From assembly GCA_017554445.1 (NCBI GenBank), contig JAFZIJ010000157.1, forward strand, positions 46,835 through 110,834: a DNA stretch of 64,000 nucleotides, written 5' to 3'. Origin of the DNA: Victivallales bacterium (lineage in GTDB: Bacteria > Verrucomicrobiota > Lentisphaeria > Oligosphaerales > Oligosphaeraceae). This document shows positions 44,354 through 53,965 of this stretch, in pieces. Position numbers and translations under genes: made by a program. The notes under the pieces are model-generated. The model did no database searches. It had not been told where the DNA came from and saw only the letters and a list, made by a program, of their open reading frames with translations. Position 1 is the first letter of the stretch; every line of letters begins with the position of its first letter.

Positions 44354-45502
44354 CTACCATTCCGCCACGACGCCGTCTTCCGTACGCCAGACGGGATTCT
44401 TCCACGAATGGCCAACTTTCGCGGCTTCGCGGAGCTTCTCTTCGTTGACGGTCACGCCGAGGCCGGGCAGGCGGCTGCGGAAAACACTGCCGTCCTTGTA
44501 GTTAAAGACGGTTTTATCCTGCAGATAGTCGAGCATGTCCGCGCCTTGGTTGTAGTGGATGCCGAGGCTCTGCTCTTGGATGACGGCGTTCGGCGTGCAG
44601 TAGTCGAGCTGGAGGCAGGCCGCGAGAGCGACGGGGCCGAGCGGGCAGTGCGGCGCGACGGCGATGTCGAAGCATTCCGCCATGGCGGCGATTTTGCGGA
44701 CTTCCGCGATACCGCCCGCATGGCAGAGGTCGGGCTGGATGATATCGGCTATCCCTTTAGTAATGATGTCTTTGAAGCCCCAGCGGGTGAAGTTTCGCTC
44801 GCCTGTGGCGATGGGTGTCGTTGTGTGGCGGCGAAGCTCCGCAAATGCTTCGATGTTTTCGATAAGAACAGGCTCTTCGATGAACATAAGATGATATGGC
44901 TCAAGCTCTTTCATGAGAACGCGGGCCATCGCCTGATGGACGCGGCCATGGAAATCGACGGCGATGCCGAAATCAGGCCCAAGTGCGTCACGGATGGCGG
45001 CGACGCGATTGACGGCGGCAGTGACTTTGCTCCAGTTGTCGATGTAGTCGAGTTCGGCGGTGCCGTTCATTTTGATGGCCTTATAGCCTTGCTTCGACTT
45101 TTCGACAGCCGCCGCGGCGGTATCGGCAGGGCGGTCGCCGCCAATCCAGCAATAGACTTGGATCTTTTCGCGGACGGAGCCGCCGAGCAAGTCGTAAATC
45201 GGCAGTCCGAGGAGCTTTCCGCGAATATCCCACAGGGAGATTTCGATGCCGGAGATGGCGCTCATGAGGACTGGGCCGCCGCGGTAGAAACCGCCGCGAT
45301 AGAGCGTCTGGAAGATGTCTTCGATCTGCGCGGGATCGCGTCCGATCACGTATGGTTCAAGCTCTTTCACACAAGCGGCGACAGTGTCCGCGCGGCCTTC
45401 GATGAGCGGTTCGCCCCAACCGCAAATGCCTTCGTCCGTTGATGTTTTGAGGAAGAGCCAGCGAGGCGCGACTTTGAAGAGTTCCAGAGATGTGATTTTC
45501 AT
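44354..45502 (-). CDS. dgoD: D-galactonate dehydratase (enolase superfamily)
   Basis: A 382-residue cytoplasmic enzyme, the same length as E. coli DgoD. Metal ligands and catalytic residues of the mandelate-racemase-like group are visible: D183 and H185 in VDFHGRVH, E209 in FIEEP, E235-region GERNF (E234), and H284 in APHCPLGP. It converts D-galactonate to 2-keto-3-deoxy-galactonate. A related sugar-acid dehydratase is the main alternative. AAAGGA precedes ATG 45502; earlier in-frame ATGs fall in repeat DNA. It lies downstream of the twin-FAD oxidoreductase on the same strand, separated by a repeat element. Confidence 0.88.
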   Translation of the reverse strand: MKITSLELFKVAPRWLFLKTSTDEGICGWGEPLIEGRADTVAACVKELEPYVIGRDPAQIEDIFQTLYRGGFYRGGPVLMSAISGIEISLWDIRGKLLGLPIYDLLGGSVREKIQVYCWIGGDRPADTAAAAVEKSKQGYKAIKMNGTAELDYIDNWSKVTAAVNRVAAIRDALGPDFGIAVDFHGRVHQAMARVLMKELEPYHLMFIEEPVLIENIEAFAELRRHTTTPIATGERNFTRWGFKDIITKGIADIIQPDLCHAGGIAEVRKIAAMAECFDIAVAPHCPLGPVALAACLQLDYCTPNAVIQEQSLGIHYNQGADMLDYLQDKTVFNYKDGSVFRSRLPGLGVTVNEEKLREAAKVGHSWKNPVWRTEDGVVAEW

Positions 45503-45530
45503 GGTGTTATTCCTTTTATTAAGAACCACT

Positions 45531-45733
45531 AATGGACACGAATGGACACGAAAAAATGCCTCGCAGACGTCGGCCAATAGCCGCTGACGGCGGTGCTTAT
45601 GGCTAATGGCTAATAGCTTATGGTTTAATGCGATAGACTTTTTAGCCATAAGCAATGAGCCATAAGCGAGCGAAGCTTGGGATGGCCTCCGTCTGCTCGG
45701 CGGTTTTCATCCGCTTCGCGGGGCATTCATGTT
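45531..45733. repeat. Composite repeat element (heptamer arrays plus ATGCCTCGC module)
   Basis: From left: AACCAC with two GGACACGAA words, ATGCCTCGCAGACGTCGGCC (45555-45574), four heptamers of the CTTATGG kind (45596-45623), their inverse of the CCATAAG kind (45646-45666), then GGCCTCCGTCTG and CCGCTTCGCGGG. The same modules recur at 59147-59412 and, inverted, at 62941-63042. It fills the space between the dgoD start and the oxidoreductase stop. Confidence 0.8.
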
Positions 45734-45734
45734 G

Positions 45735-48683
45735 TTATTTTTCCTTTTTTGTGTTGAGGCAACGGATGGCCATGTTGCGGAAAATGGCGCGGGAATCGGT
45801 GGAGAAATCCTGCAGGCGTTTAGTTCCAAGTTCGCCGCCGCAACGGTGGAGGGCGTCCGCCAGCATGATTTCAAGATAGGTCATTTGGAAGTACGGATTT
45901 TCGCCCCACGGTTCATGCATGATGTTGCCGCCAACATACTTCTGTTGTAGCAGACGTTCCAAGGCGGGGATGGCGCGGGGCGTGGGACGGTTGCGGAAGA
46001 AGACCGCCAACGCCCAGAGGCGTTCATGGAAATACGTAACGGAACAATCGCGGCGGGCGATGGCGTATGGCGTCGTGCCTGTGCGCAGCGTGTCAGAGCC
46101 TGCCCATGCTCTTTCCAACAGTGGGAGAACGAGTTCCAGCGTTTCCGGCGTGTCAATGTGCGACATCGTCGTGATCATGCGGTTGAGGACACCGAAGGCA
46201 CGACCAGGCAGGAATTTTCCTACTTGCGGGTAGCCGTAGTTGGTTCGTTCGTTTCCTTCAAATGTCTTTCCGTTGACGTCGGTTATGATGTAACCATCGG
46301 GGCCTTTGTCTTCCAATTTCGCCATGTCCTGTTTCGCGTGGACGTTGAATTTGCGGATGAGACGGGCCTGTCCGTCTGCGCAGCCAAACCATGCGAGAAG
46401 CAAGGCGGTCTGATCGGGCTCGGGAGCACCATCCGCCAGACGTTTTTTCAAGATAGGAATGATTTGTTCGGGCGGCATGAAAAGGGCGGGCAGATGGCCG
46501 CCAGGCGAATCAAGCCGTTTAGCGGCGAAATCAATGGTCCATTCAGGCTCGGGTGGCGTGAAAGCCCAGTCTGGCAGAACATCTATTTCCTTCATTTCCA
46601 GACGAATACGATCTAAATCAACGTCATCGGTTTTCGTAAGATTTCGTTCGATGAACTGCGAAGCGACCGTGCCGACGGCGTAGCCTGCGTTCGTGATGTC
46701 TGGATTCATGCGGCAAAGCGATGTGGCGTCCCGTTCACCGGAAATAGCCTTCGCAGCGACAAGCAGATTGGTCATTCCCGCGGGAACGAACGTTCCAAGC
46801 GGTAGCAGAACGTGGATTTCCTTATCCGCATGATAGGCATCCGCAGATACATAGCGTTTGATCAATTCGCTGGAGAGACGGCCATGGCTGTCAAACAGGC
46901 AGGAGGCGACGGCGATGGCATCCGTCCGGAATTTGCGCGTCAAGATGTCGTTGAGCGTCAGATAGTAATTGCCGATGATACGGCGTGATTCACGCTGCGT
47001 GTAAATTGGCGCGAGATGATAGTCGCCGTTTTTGCGATGAGCGAGCATAAGGCCACGGATCGTGTCGGCGTAATCTGTTGGATCGACGACATCAATGTCG
47101 TTGCCATAATGGTTCTGCTGGTAGTTGCCGCCTATGGTCCAATCATCAATTCCCCAGCAACTGGAGCTTTGGATCCATCCATTTTCATCGCCAAATAACG
47201 TTTTGACAGAGGCTTGCGCACAAAGGTCGGCATCGCCTGTGGCATCAATGTAAAGCTTTGCGTTAATGGCACGGAAGCCATTTGCGGAATAGACGAGAGC
47301 AGATGTGATTTTGTGGTCCTGTTGTGTCGCACCGCAAACGACGGCTTGCCCAAGGAACTGCTGTTTCGTCTCTTGCGACAACAGCATTTTGTCCCACAAG
47401 CGGACGCTTGCGCAGAAACGCGACAAATGCTCTTCGCGTCCAAGCTGGTCGCGATTTTTGCAGTAGGTGGCGTATGCGCCTTTTTGATAACCGTGCCATG
47501 CTCCTGAAACTCCGCCGCCCGTGGTTGTTCCGCCGAGGAACGGCAGGATATCGACCGTGAGCGCAGGCGTTTTATGCTGTGCAAGGGCCGTCATGACGGC
47601 GGAACCGCCTGTTCCGCCGCCTGCCACAAGAACATCAATATCAGTTGATTCCGTTGGCGTTACGGCGATTGGTTGAAGCAGTTTGGATGTATCGGCGGGA
47701 GACGACGGCGAGAAAGCGAGTTCTTTGCCAAGGGAAAGCAACTTCGGTTGGTTTTCAGCCGCGGCAGGCTTCCATTGTTTGCAGAAATCGTCTGCAAGTT
47801 TGGCGGCGGCGGCTTCCAGTTTGCGCAAATCCTGCGTGGTGGCTTCCAATGGAAGTTGTGAAGGAATGCGCAGAAGTCCTTCTATTATAGGAAGTTCGCG
47901 TTCCTGTGTAATGATGCGCAGTTCGCCGAAACGGTTGAGCTGAACGTCCTGCATATTAATGATATGCTTTCTGATCTGGGCCGTCAGTTGGACGGCCCAT
48001 TGGCGCATTTCGATTTCAAGACGGGAGGCGCCCAACCAGTCTGACGCATTGCATTCCACGGACTTATGGGCGGAGATGCAGAGAACGCCGTCTTTGATGG
48101 TACGGTGGGCGGTGACAACGCCGTCCGGCAGATTGAGCTTGTTTGATGTAAAACCGTGGGCATTGTTCAGCTCGAAATTGATTTCGGCGGTCTGCGTCCA
48201 TGTCTGCGGCAGGCCGAGAAGATGTCTTGCGGCGATTTGCTCTTCGGAGGCGTCGATGATAGCGTCTGCCTGCATGATGAACGTGCCGAATTTACTGGCA
48301 ATGGCGACGCCTTGGACGCGGTTCTCCGTAATGAGCAGTCCTGCACAATGGGATAATAATAAAGGATAAGCGCCTGCATCCATGACGCGAGCGAACAATT
48401 CTTTTTTGATGGTGCCTTCAGGCCGTGGAACGGATTCACCCGTGGAACCGTTGAGGAGCCATGTATGGTTGGAGGCCGCCATCATGCCTGCGACATGGTT
48501 GCGTGGATCGACGATAATTGCCTGCCAACCATTGGCTTGCGCCGTTTCAGCGGCGGAAACGGCGGCCGCCCCGCCGCCGATGATGACGACGCGTTTGGAA
48601 TCAACGGGGCAGGGGAAATCCGTGAAGGTTTGGGCTTGGACGGAAATCGCGGTGGCAAGGCAGATGAGCATGGATGTCTTCAT
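45735..48683 (-). CDS. Exported FAD-dependent oxidoreductase with two FAD domains
   Basis: A 982-residue protein. A signal peptide (MKTSMLICLATAISVQAQ) is followed by a first dinucleotide fold (VVIIGGGAAAVSAAE, near 32-46) and a second one (VLVAGGGTGGSAVM, near 365), each opening an FAD_oxidored-like domain; the C-terminal 200 residues are helical. Two FAD domains in one exported chain are unusual; cofactor loading outside the cytoplasm or Tat-like export would be needed, and no twin-arginine motif is visible. The substrate is unknown; a sugar or uronic acid is a guess from context. AGGGA precedes the ATG. It starts nine bases behind the phosphatase gene, so the two form an operon. Confidence 0.8.
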   Translation of the reverse strand: MKTSMLICLATAISVQAQTFTDFPCPVDSKRVVIIGGGAAAVSAAETAQANGWQAIIVDPRNHVAGMMAASNHTWLLNGSTGESVPRPEGTIKKELFARVMDAGAYPLLLSHCAGLLITENRVQGVAIASKFGTFIMQADAIIDASEEQIAARHLLGLPQTWTQTAEINFELNNAHGFTSNKLNLPDGVVTAHRTIKDGVLCISAHKSVECNASDWLGASRLEIEMRQWAVQLTAQIRKHIINMQDVQLNRFGELRIITQERELPIIEGLLRIPSQLPLEATTQDLRKLEAAAAKLADDFCKQWKPAAAENQPKLLSLGKELAFSPSSPADTSKLLQPIAVTPTESTDIDVLVAGGGTGGSAVMTALAQHKTPALTVDILPFLGGTTTGGGVSGAWHGYQKGAYATYCKNRDQLGREEHLSRFCASVRLWDKMLLSQETKQQFLGQAVVCGATQQDHKITSALVYSANGFRAINAKLYIDATGDADLCAQASVKTLFGDENGWIQSSSCWGIDDWTIGGNYQQNHYGNDIDVVDPTDYADTIRGLMLAHRKNGDYHLAPIYTQRESRRIIGNYYLTLNDILTRKFRTDAIAVASCLFDSHGRLSSELIKRYVSADAYHADKEIHVLLPLGTFVPAGMTNLLVAAKAISGERDATSLCRMNPDITNAGYAVGTVASQFIERNLTKTDDVDLDRIRLEMKEIDVLPDWAFTPPEPEWTIDFAAKRLDSPGGHLPALFMPPEQIIPILKKRLADGAPEPDQTALLLAWFGCADGQARLIRKFNVHAKQDMAKLEDKGPDGYIITDVNGKTFEGNERTNYGYPQVGKFLPGRAFGVLNRMITTMSHIDTPETLELVLPLLERAWAGSDTLRTGTTPYAIARRDCSVTYFHERLWALAVFFRNRPTPRAIPALERLLQQKYVGGNIMHEPWGENPYFQMTYLEIMLADALHRCGGELGTKRLQDFSTDSRAIFRNMAIRCLNTKKEK

Positions 48684-48692
48684 GGTCGTTCC

Positions 48693-49343
48693 CTATAGGA
48701 CAAGTGTCTTGACGATATTGAGATGCGATAAATAGTGGTTGATGTTCCATTCCGTCAGCCACCAACCGTTTTGGTCTGGCAGATACAGGATGCTGCTGAC
48801 GGAGGCGTTCGTCGGCATGGGAATGCGGTTGTTGGGCGAGACCAGCCCCGCCGCCATGCGGAAAATCCGCCCCATCGTGCCGCCATGCGTGATGACAAGA
48901 AACGTCTTGCCCGGATTTTCGCGGGCGGTTGTGTAAAAGAAATTGTCAATGCGCTTTTGGAAGACTTCGCGTGTCTCGCCGTTCTGCATGTTGGGGACAA
49001 TATATTCATCTGCAAATGTCTGAATGACTTCAGGATGCTCCTTTTTGATTTCCGTTTGGCGATGGCCTTCGAAGACGCCGCAGTTCCATTCGCGGAGGTC
49101 GTGGACATGATGGATGGGCGTGTCCGGATGATACTTCGCGGCGATTTCCGCCGTCTGGATGGCGCGTTGCAAATCACTGCAATAGATGGCGTCAATATGT
49201 CTGTCCTTCAGATATTCGGCGGCGCATTCGACCTGCCGGATGCCGTTTTCATCCAGCGAACTTTCATACCAGCCTTGGAGGATGCCGGCCTTGTTTGCTT
49301 CCGTTTCTCCATGTCGCAGAAGGATAAAACATGTAGGTTCCAT
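48693..49343 (-). CDS. Histidine phosphatase family protein (phosphoglycerate-mutase-like)
   Basis: A 216-residue cytoplasmic protein with the RHG motif LLRHGETEANK (phospho-acceptor His near residue 10), the second catalytic pair in ITHGGTMG and the acid residue in LREWNCGVFEG. The fold acts on sugar phosphates or on metabolite phosphates such as alpha-ribazole phosphate. The start at MEPTCF is used because the RHG motif stands close to the N-terminus in the family; no good ribosome site. Operon with the FAD oxidoreductase behind it. Confidence 0.85.
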   Translation of the reverse strand: MEPTCFILLRHGETEANKAGILQGWYESSLDENGIRQVECAAEYLKDRHIDAIYCSDLQRAIQTAEIAAKYHPDTPIHHVHDLREWNCGVFEGHRQTEIKKEHPEVIQTFADEYIVPNMQNGETREVFQKRIDNFFYTTARENPGKTFLVITHGGTMGRIFRMAAGLVSPNNRIPMPTNASVSSILYLPDQNGWWLTEWNINHYLSHLNIVKTLVL

Positions 49344-49506
49344 ATTGATTTTGTCGTATATCATTAAGTAAATGGGTGAAAAAACAACAGAATAACCTAT
49401 CATATGGAAAAAAAAGCGCAATGTTTTGCAGTGTTTATTTTGCCGTTGGCGGACATGGGATAGATTAATGGTATGTTTTTTGATTTTGATGGATAAAGGA
49501 ACGGAA

Positions 49507-52056
49507 ATGGACAATCTTTTGAAGACAATCTGTTTGTCATGCCTTTGCCTGGCAGTTGCGCATGGCGAAGTCAACTTGTTTTCGACGGATCATGTGGAGC
49601 TTCAGAAGCGGATCGAAGTTCCGCTACCAGAAGGCGCTGTGCGCGAAAAAGACTACGCCAATGGAAAATTGATTGTGTCCATGACTGTTGATGCGCCATG
49701 GACGATGGAAGGGCGAGACGAAAATGCCATTCGTCTGAAAGGCGCGTCAGGCGAATATATTACGACGACGAAAGCGCCATGGCATGATTATGGCGAACTG
49801 CGCGCGAACAAAGTTTTCCAATTGGAATTTCCTCTGCCAGAGAAGCCGGAGCCGTTGACGTTTATTATTCCGGATGGTATCAAACAGTGGAGCAAGACGC
49901 GTCCGGAGGTCGTGGCCATTTGGACAGGGCCAAAACTGGAAGGCCATGCATTCGTCGATAACATGAATCGCAACTGCATCGTGGCGTTGGCGGATTTGGG
50001 CGAAGAGGCTGAATCCTATGAATTTACGTTCCCCGGCAGGACTGTGAAAGGAAAATCCTCCACGGCGCGATTTCGTCTAAAAGGGCGGAAGGAACCGTTC
50101 CAAGTTGTCTGCAAGGCGTTTCTGACGGATGGTATGATTTTGGAACGGACGTTTGATGTCGTTCCGCATGAAACGATTATGGCGCCGCCGTTGAAAGACG
50201 ATGAGCTACTTGTCGGGCTGTGCGTCTATAGGGCGAGCAGGTATAAGGAGAAGCGTGTGAAGGAGAATCCGGAAGGGTGGAAACGGTATTTGCGGTCGCA
50301 GGATGAAGAAATCAGTGGCTTGATTGAAGAGGGCGGCGTCAATCTAATCGTGCCGTGGTTCAATCCGCCTGTCGAAAGCGTGGCGGCCGCCGCGGAGAAA
50401 GGCATCTACACGATGACTATCTACCAATATCTGGACGCGGAAAAATGCGGCGCCTACCGCGCTGCAGGAAAGAATCGCTATTGGCTGAACAACAACATCG
50501 GCGAATACGCTAGTTACTTGTATCAGAACGAACAATGCCTTCCGAAAGGCGTGAACCAGCACGGTGATTTGGAATTCTGCCGCGAACATTTCATCAACAA
50601 CTACATCCGTAGCGGTGTTGAGCGCTACCATCGCGGCTATCCTTACATTTTCTCCACGTCTGGATCGACCGTCTCCAACTACGAAATGGCTGGCGGCGTC
50701 GAATTCATGCTGTGTGAACTGTATGCTTTGGGCGCGATGAATCTGGCGTGGGCCTCTGCCGAAATGCGTGGCGCTTCGCGTAAATGGCTACCTGAATTTT
50801 GGGGCGGCTGGCTGGCGGCGGAATGGCAGAGCCAAAGCATTCCGTATCTTACGCCACAGAAATATGGAATGTTGCGCGTCGGTCTTTATCAGCAGTATCT
50901 GACGGGCAGTCATATCATCATTTTGGAATCTGGATCGCAATCGACGCAGGCCGGCGAATACACGGTTCCGTTGAACAAAGACGACGAATTCCCGCATCGC
51001 GACTACAACAGCAATGAAGCTCCTGTGCAGAACTACAAAAAGGAAATGGTTGATTTCCATAAATTTGTGAAGGCGAATCCACGTTCGAAAGGAACACCTG
51101 AAACGACGATGGCCTCCGTCTTGGGCAATTGCGGCTCATATTGCGGGCTGTATATCGACTGGTTTGCCGCGTTCAGCCAGCATGCGCAGGCGAAGACGAA
51201 TCCGAACTGGCTGTACGGCGATCCGGAACGGACGGATGTGGCCGTCCAGCAGACGATTTTCCCTGTGCCGCAGGATGCTCTTGCGCCATATACAAATTAT
51301 TGGATTGGCGGTTCCCCATATGGTCAGTGCGATATAGTCAACATCGACGACGAGACGGATCTGGATGACCTAAAGCGTTATGAATTCCTGTTCTACGGTG
51401 GTTGGAACACGATGACGGACACGATCATGCAAACGCTTCGCGCCTATGTGGAAAATGGCGGATCGCTGTTCATCAGCCTGCCGCATTTCTCAACACGGAA
51501 AGATCGTGAATTTCGTGCATTCACTGTGGATGATTTGATCAACAAAGGCGATTTGACATCGTTGTGCAATATCCGTGTCAAAGATCGCCGTGTTGTGTCT
51601 GGTCAGTTTATCATCAAACGTGAGCTTGATGATCGTGAAAAAGTCGATTTTGACTTGCATGGCGGCGTGAAAGACGAGCCGATGGCGGATGTCGTTTTGG
51701 GATCGAATGTTGAAGAAATCGCGACGGTTGGCGATCGTCCGTTGTTGGTTCGGGAGAAAATCGGAAAAGGCGAAATCACTGTCATGCTGAGTTGGGAATA
51801 TCCTGGAAAGGAAAGTCTTGCGGCGACCTACAAGACGATTCTCGGTTGGCTGGCGGGCAAGCATGGAGGATCCGTTCGCATATACGGTATGAACGAACAG
51901 GATAAAACTCCGCAGTATATTTCGTATGCCGTCTGGCCAGAGGCGATTTACTTGCTGAATACGGACTGCATGAGAAGCCGTACATTTGAACTGGAACGAA
52001 ATGGTCTTCGCAGGAAGATGACATTGCAACCAATGGAATTTAAGATAATGAAATAA
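49507..52056 (+). CDS. Exported protein of unknown function, TIM-barrel-like with amidotransferase-like end
   Basis: An 849-residue exported protein with a signal peptide (MDNLLKTICLSCLCLAVAHG). The first 230 residues are beta-rich. A central part (about 240-560) has the alternating pattern of a TIM-barrel glycosidase: VNLIVPWFNPPVES and YPYIFSTSGSTVS. A later part (about 600-700) resembles the beta-galactosidase trimerisation / glutamine-amidotransferase-like fold (YVENGGSLFISLPH). I do not recognise a family. AAGGAA precedes ATG 49507. It is followed by an alpha-galactosidase-like gene on the same strand, so a glycan role is plausible. Confidence 0.7.
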   Translation: MDNLLKTICLSCLCLAVAHGEVNLFSTDHVELQKRIEVPLPEGAVREKDYANGKLIVSMTVDAPWTMEGRDENAIRLKGASGEYITTTKAPWHDYGELRANKVFQLEFPLPEKPEPLTFIIPDGIKQWSKTRPEVVAIWTGPKLEGHAFVDNMNRNCIVALADLGEEAESYEFTFPGRTVKGKSSTARFRLKGRKEPFQVVCKAFLTDGMILERTFDVVPHETIMAPPLKDDELLVGLCVYRASRYKEKRVKENPEGWKRYLRSQDEEISGLIEEGGVNLIVPWFNPPVESVAAAAEKGIYTMTIYQYLDAEKCGAYRAAGKNRYWLNNNIGEYASYLYQNEQCLPKGVNQHGDLEFCREHFINNYIRSGVERYHRGYPYIFSTSGSTVSNYEMAGGVEFMLCELYALGAMNLAWASAEMRGASRKWLPEFWGGWLAAEWQSQSIPYLTPQKYGMLRVGLYQQYLTGSHIIILESGSQSTQAGEYTVPLNKDDEFPHRDYNSNEAPVQNYKKEMVDFHKFVKANPRSKGTPETTMASVLGNCGSYCGLYIDWFAAFSQHAQAKTNPNWLYGDPERTDVAVQQTIFPVPQDALAPYTNYWIGGSPYGQCDIVNIDDETDLDDLKRYEFLFYGGWNTMTDTIMQTLRAYVENGGSLFISLPHFSTRKDREFRAFTVDDLINKGDLTSLCNIRVKDRRVVSGQFIIKRELDDREKVDFDLHGGVKDEPMADVVLGSNVEEIATVGDRPLLVREKIGKGEITVMLSWEYPGKESLAATYKTILGWLAGKHGGSVRIYGMNEQDKTPQYISYAVWPEAIYLLNTDCMRSRTFELERNGLRRKMTLQPMEFKIMK

Positions 52057-52057
52057 A

Positions 52058-52093
52058 TTCTGGAAATTCTGGAAGTTCTGGAAGTTCTGGATA
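52058..52093. repeat. 9-nt TTCTGGAAR array, four units
   Basis: Four adjacent units of TTCTGGAAG type directly behind the stop codon of the preceding gene. Unlike the arrays at 29114 and 60364 there is no inverted half next to it. Confidence 0.85.
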
Positions 52094-52148
52094 CTGTTTT
52101 TTGGGCAATTTGAATAAAAACTAATTGGAGCACAAAGGAAAACACATC

Positions 52149-53795
52149 ATGGAATGGAAATCATTGAAAGAATGCTATCGCGCTTGTCTGCCGTTGAATC
52201 TGCCTGCTGAGGCTGGTCTCATCTATCGTAGCAGCAACAACATGTGTCCGCAATTCCCTGGTTCGGCGTTTTTCTCGACGAGCGGTTTCGATTGCGACTA
52301 TTCGAGCCATGACGTGGTTGTGGTCGGCGACGGCCGCAGCAAGCAGTACGTTCTGGCCGGTGCATTGACGGCAAATCGTTCGTTGAGTTATTTCACAGTT
52401 CGCCGTCGTAGCGGCCGTCTGGAATCGATTTTCGTGGAACAGCCTGAAATCAAGCCCGGCGAGAAACCAGAGGAAATCATGGTGGCGACGGGTAGCGATT
52501 GGCGGCAGTTGTTAAAGGAATACGCCGTCGCCTCTGCCGCGGCCATGGGCGTCAAACCAATCCAGCCGAAAGAGAATCTGATTGGCTATTGCACATGGTA
52601 CTACTATTACGCGGACGTCAGCGAAGAGAACTTCCTGGAGAATGTGAACGCCTTGGCGGCGCATTCTGAACTTCCTTACAGCCATGCAGTTGCGCAGATT
52701 GACGACGGATATCAGACGTTCCAGGGCGACTGGCTCGACCAGCATGAATCATGGCCGACGCCGCTGAAGACCATCGCGAAAGAGACAACGGACAAAGGGC
52801 TGATCCCCGGTATTTGGCTCATGCCCATGCTGGCTTCTACGGCAAGCCGTGTCTTCCGCGAACATCCGGATTGGTTCGTGAAAAATGAGCAGGGCGAACC
52901 GTTCGCATTCGCTGGTTGGTCGCCCGCTCCCGACAACTATTGGGCGTGCCTGGATGCGACGCTTCCCGACGTGCAGGCTCATCTGACACATGTCTTCAAG
53001 ACGTTCTGGGACTGGGGCTTCCGCTATTTCAAGATGGACGGTCTCGGCTACGGTCTGCCCGAAGGAAAGCGCCACGATCCGAACGCGACGGCCGTCAGCG
53101 CGTTCCGCCTTGCATTGAAGACGATCCGCGAAGCCGTTCCCGAAGCGCATATTCTGGGCTGCTGCCCGCCGTTCATGGCCTGCATGGGCTATGTTGACAG
53201 CGCGCGCGTCAGTTGCGACACGGCGGCCACGTGGACGGGCTCACATCCCGGAAAAGACGAATTGTCAATGCCTTATCATGGACCGGATCGCGACAATTGC
53301 GACCATAATCCGGGCGCATGTTGCATCAAGGATGCATGGCATGACACGATCGCCAACTGGTGGATGTACGACCGTTGGTTCCGCGCAGATCCGGATGTGC
53401 TCATCGCGCGTCAGGACAGGGCGCGTCATTCGCTCGGCGAAGCACGTATTTCCGTGCTGTCGGGCATCATGACAGGCGTCACGATCACAAGCGACAATCT
53501 CGGAACAATCGCCCCCGACCGTCTGAAACTGCTGGAACTGGCTGCGAAGACGCGCCTTAAGGATGCAACGCCACGCATCTGGTATCCGTATCGCTGGGCG
53601 CAGGTTTGGGAAGGCACGATCGACGGCAAGCATGCCGTCGCGTTCGTCAACGACACGGAAGTGGCGCAGACGTTCAGCCTTCCAAACGACGCGGGCATGG
53701 CCGACGGCGGCGTGGAAATCCTGCAAGGCGCAGGCAAGTTGCAGGGCGATGTGACCGTGGAGCCGCATGACGCCATGCTGTTTGTGGAAGAATAG
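52149..53795 (+). CDS. Clan GH-D glycosidase, alpha-galactosidase-like (GH36-type)
   Basis: A 548-residue TIM-barrel glycosidase. The nucleophile is probably D297 in YFKMDGLGYG and the acid/base D357 in VSCDTAATW, the two-aspartate layout of clan GH-D. The barrel also shows IDDGYQTFQGDW and GIWLMPML. A beta-sandwich closes the protein. No signal peptide is visible, so it probably acts on imported oligosaccharides. AAAGGA stands before ATG 52149. Substrates may be alpha-galactosides; raffinose-type activity or alpha-N-acetylgalactosaminidase are alternatives. Its product would fit the dgoD gene nearby, although an oxidising step is not seen. Confidence 0.82.
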   Translation: MEWKSLKECYRACLPLNLPAEAGLIYRSSNNMCPQFPGSAFFSTSGFDCDYSSHDVVVVGDGRSKQYVLAGALTANRSLSYFTVRRRSGRLESIFVEQPEIKPGEKPEEIMVATGSDWRQLLKEYAVASAAAMGVKPIQPKENLIGYCTWYYYYADVSEENFLENVNALAAHSELPYSHAVAQIDDGYQTFQGDWLDQHESWPTPLKTIAKETTDKGLIPGIWLMPMLASTASRVFREHPDWFVKNEQGEPFAFAGWSPAPDNYWACLDATLPDVQAHLTHVFKTFWDWGFRYFKMDGLGYGLPEGKRHDPNATAVSAFRLALKTIREAVPEAHILGCCPPFMACMGYVDSARVSCDTAATWTGSHPGKDELSMPYHGPDRDNCDHNPGACCIKDAWHDTIANWWMYDRWFRADPDVLIARQDRARHSLGEARISVLSGIMTGVTITSDNLGTIAPDRLKLLELAAKTRLKDATPRIWYPYRWAQVWEGTIDGKHAVAFVNDTEVAQTFSLPNDAGMADGGVEILQGAGKLQGDVTVEPHDAMLFVEE

Positions 53796-53892
53796 CTCTG
53801 ATTTTGTAGAAGCTCTAGAAGCACTAGATTTTTTTGATTTTATTTGAATACCATTTATACTAAAATACAATTTAAATTTACATACAGGAGGT

Positions 53893-53940
53893 CGCGGAGG
53901 CAATGCCTCCCTCCGACGGCGGGGACGCCGCCGGCACACC
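53893..53940. repeat. Single palindromic repeat unit
   Basis: GGAGGCAATGCCTCC followed by GACGGCGGGGACGCCG: two small palindromes upstream of the peptidase gene. The second is the core of the array family at 15786, 21275 and 56621. It lies in front of the ribosome site of the next gene. Confidence 0.75.
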
Positions 53941-53965
53941 TTATCAAACAAAAAAGGAAAACCAC

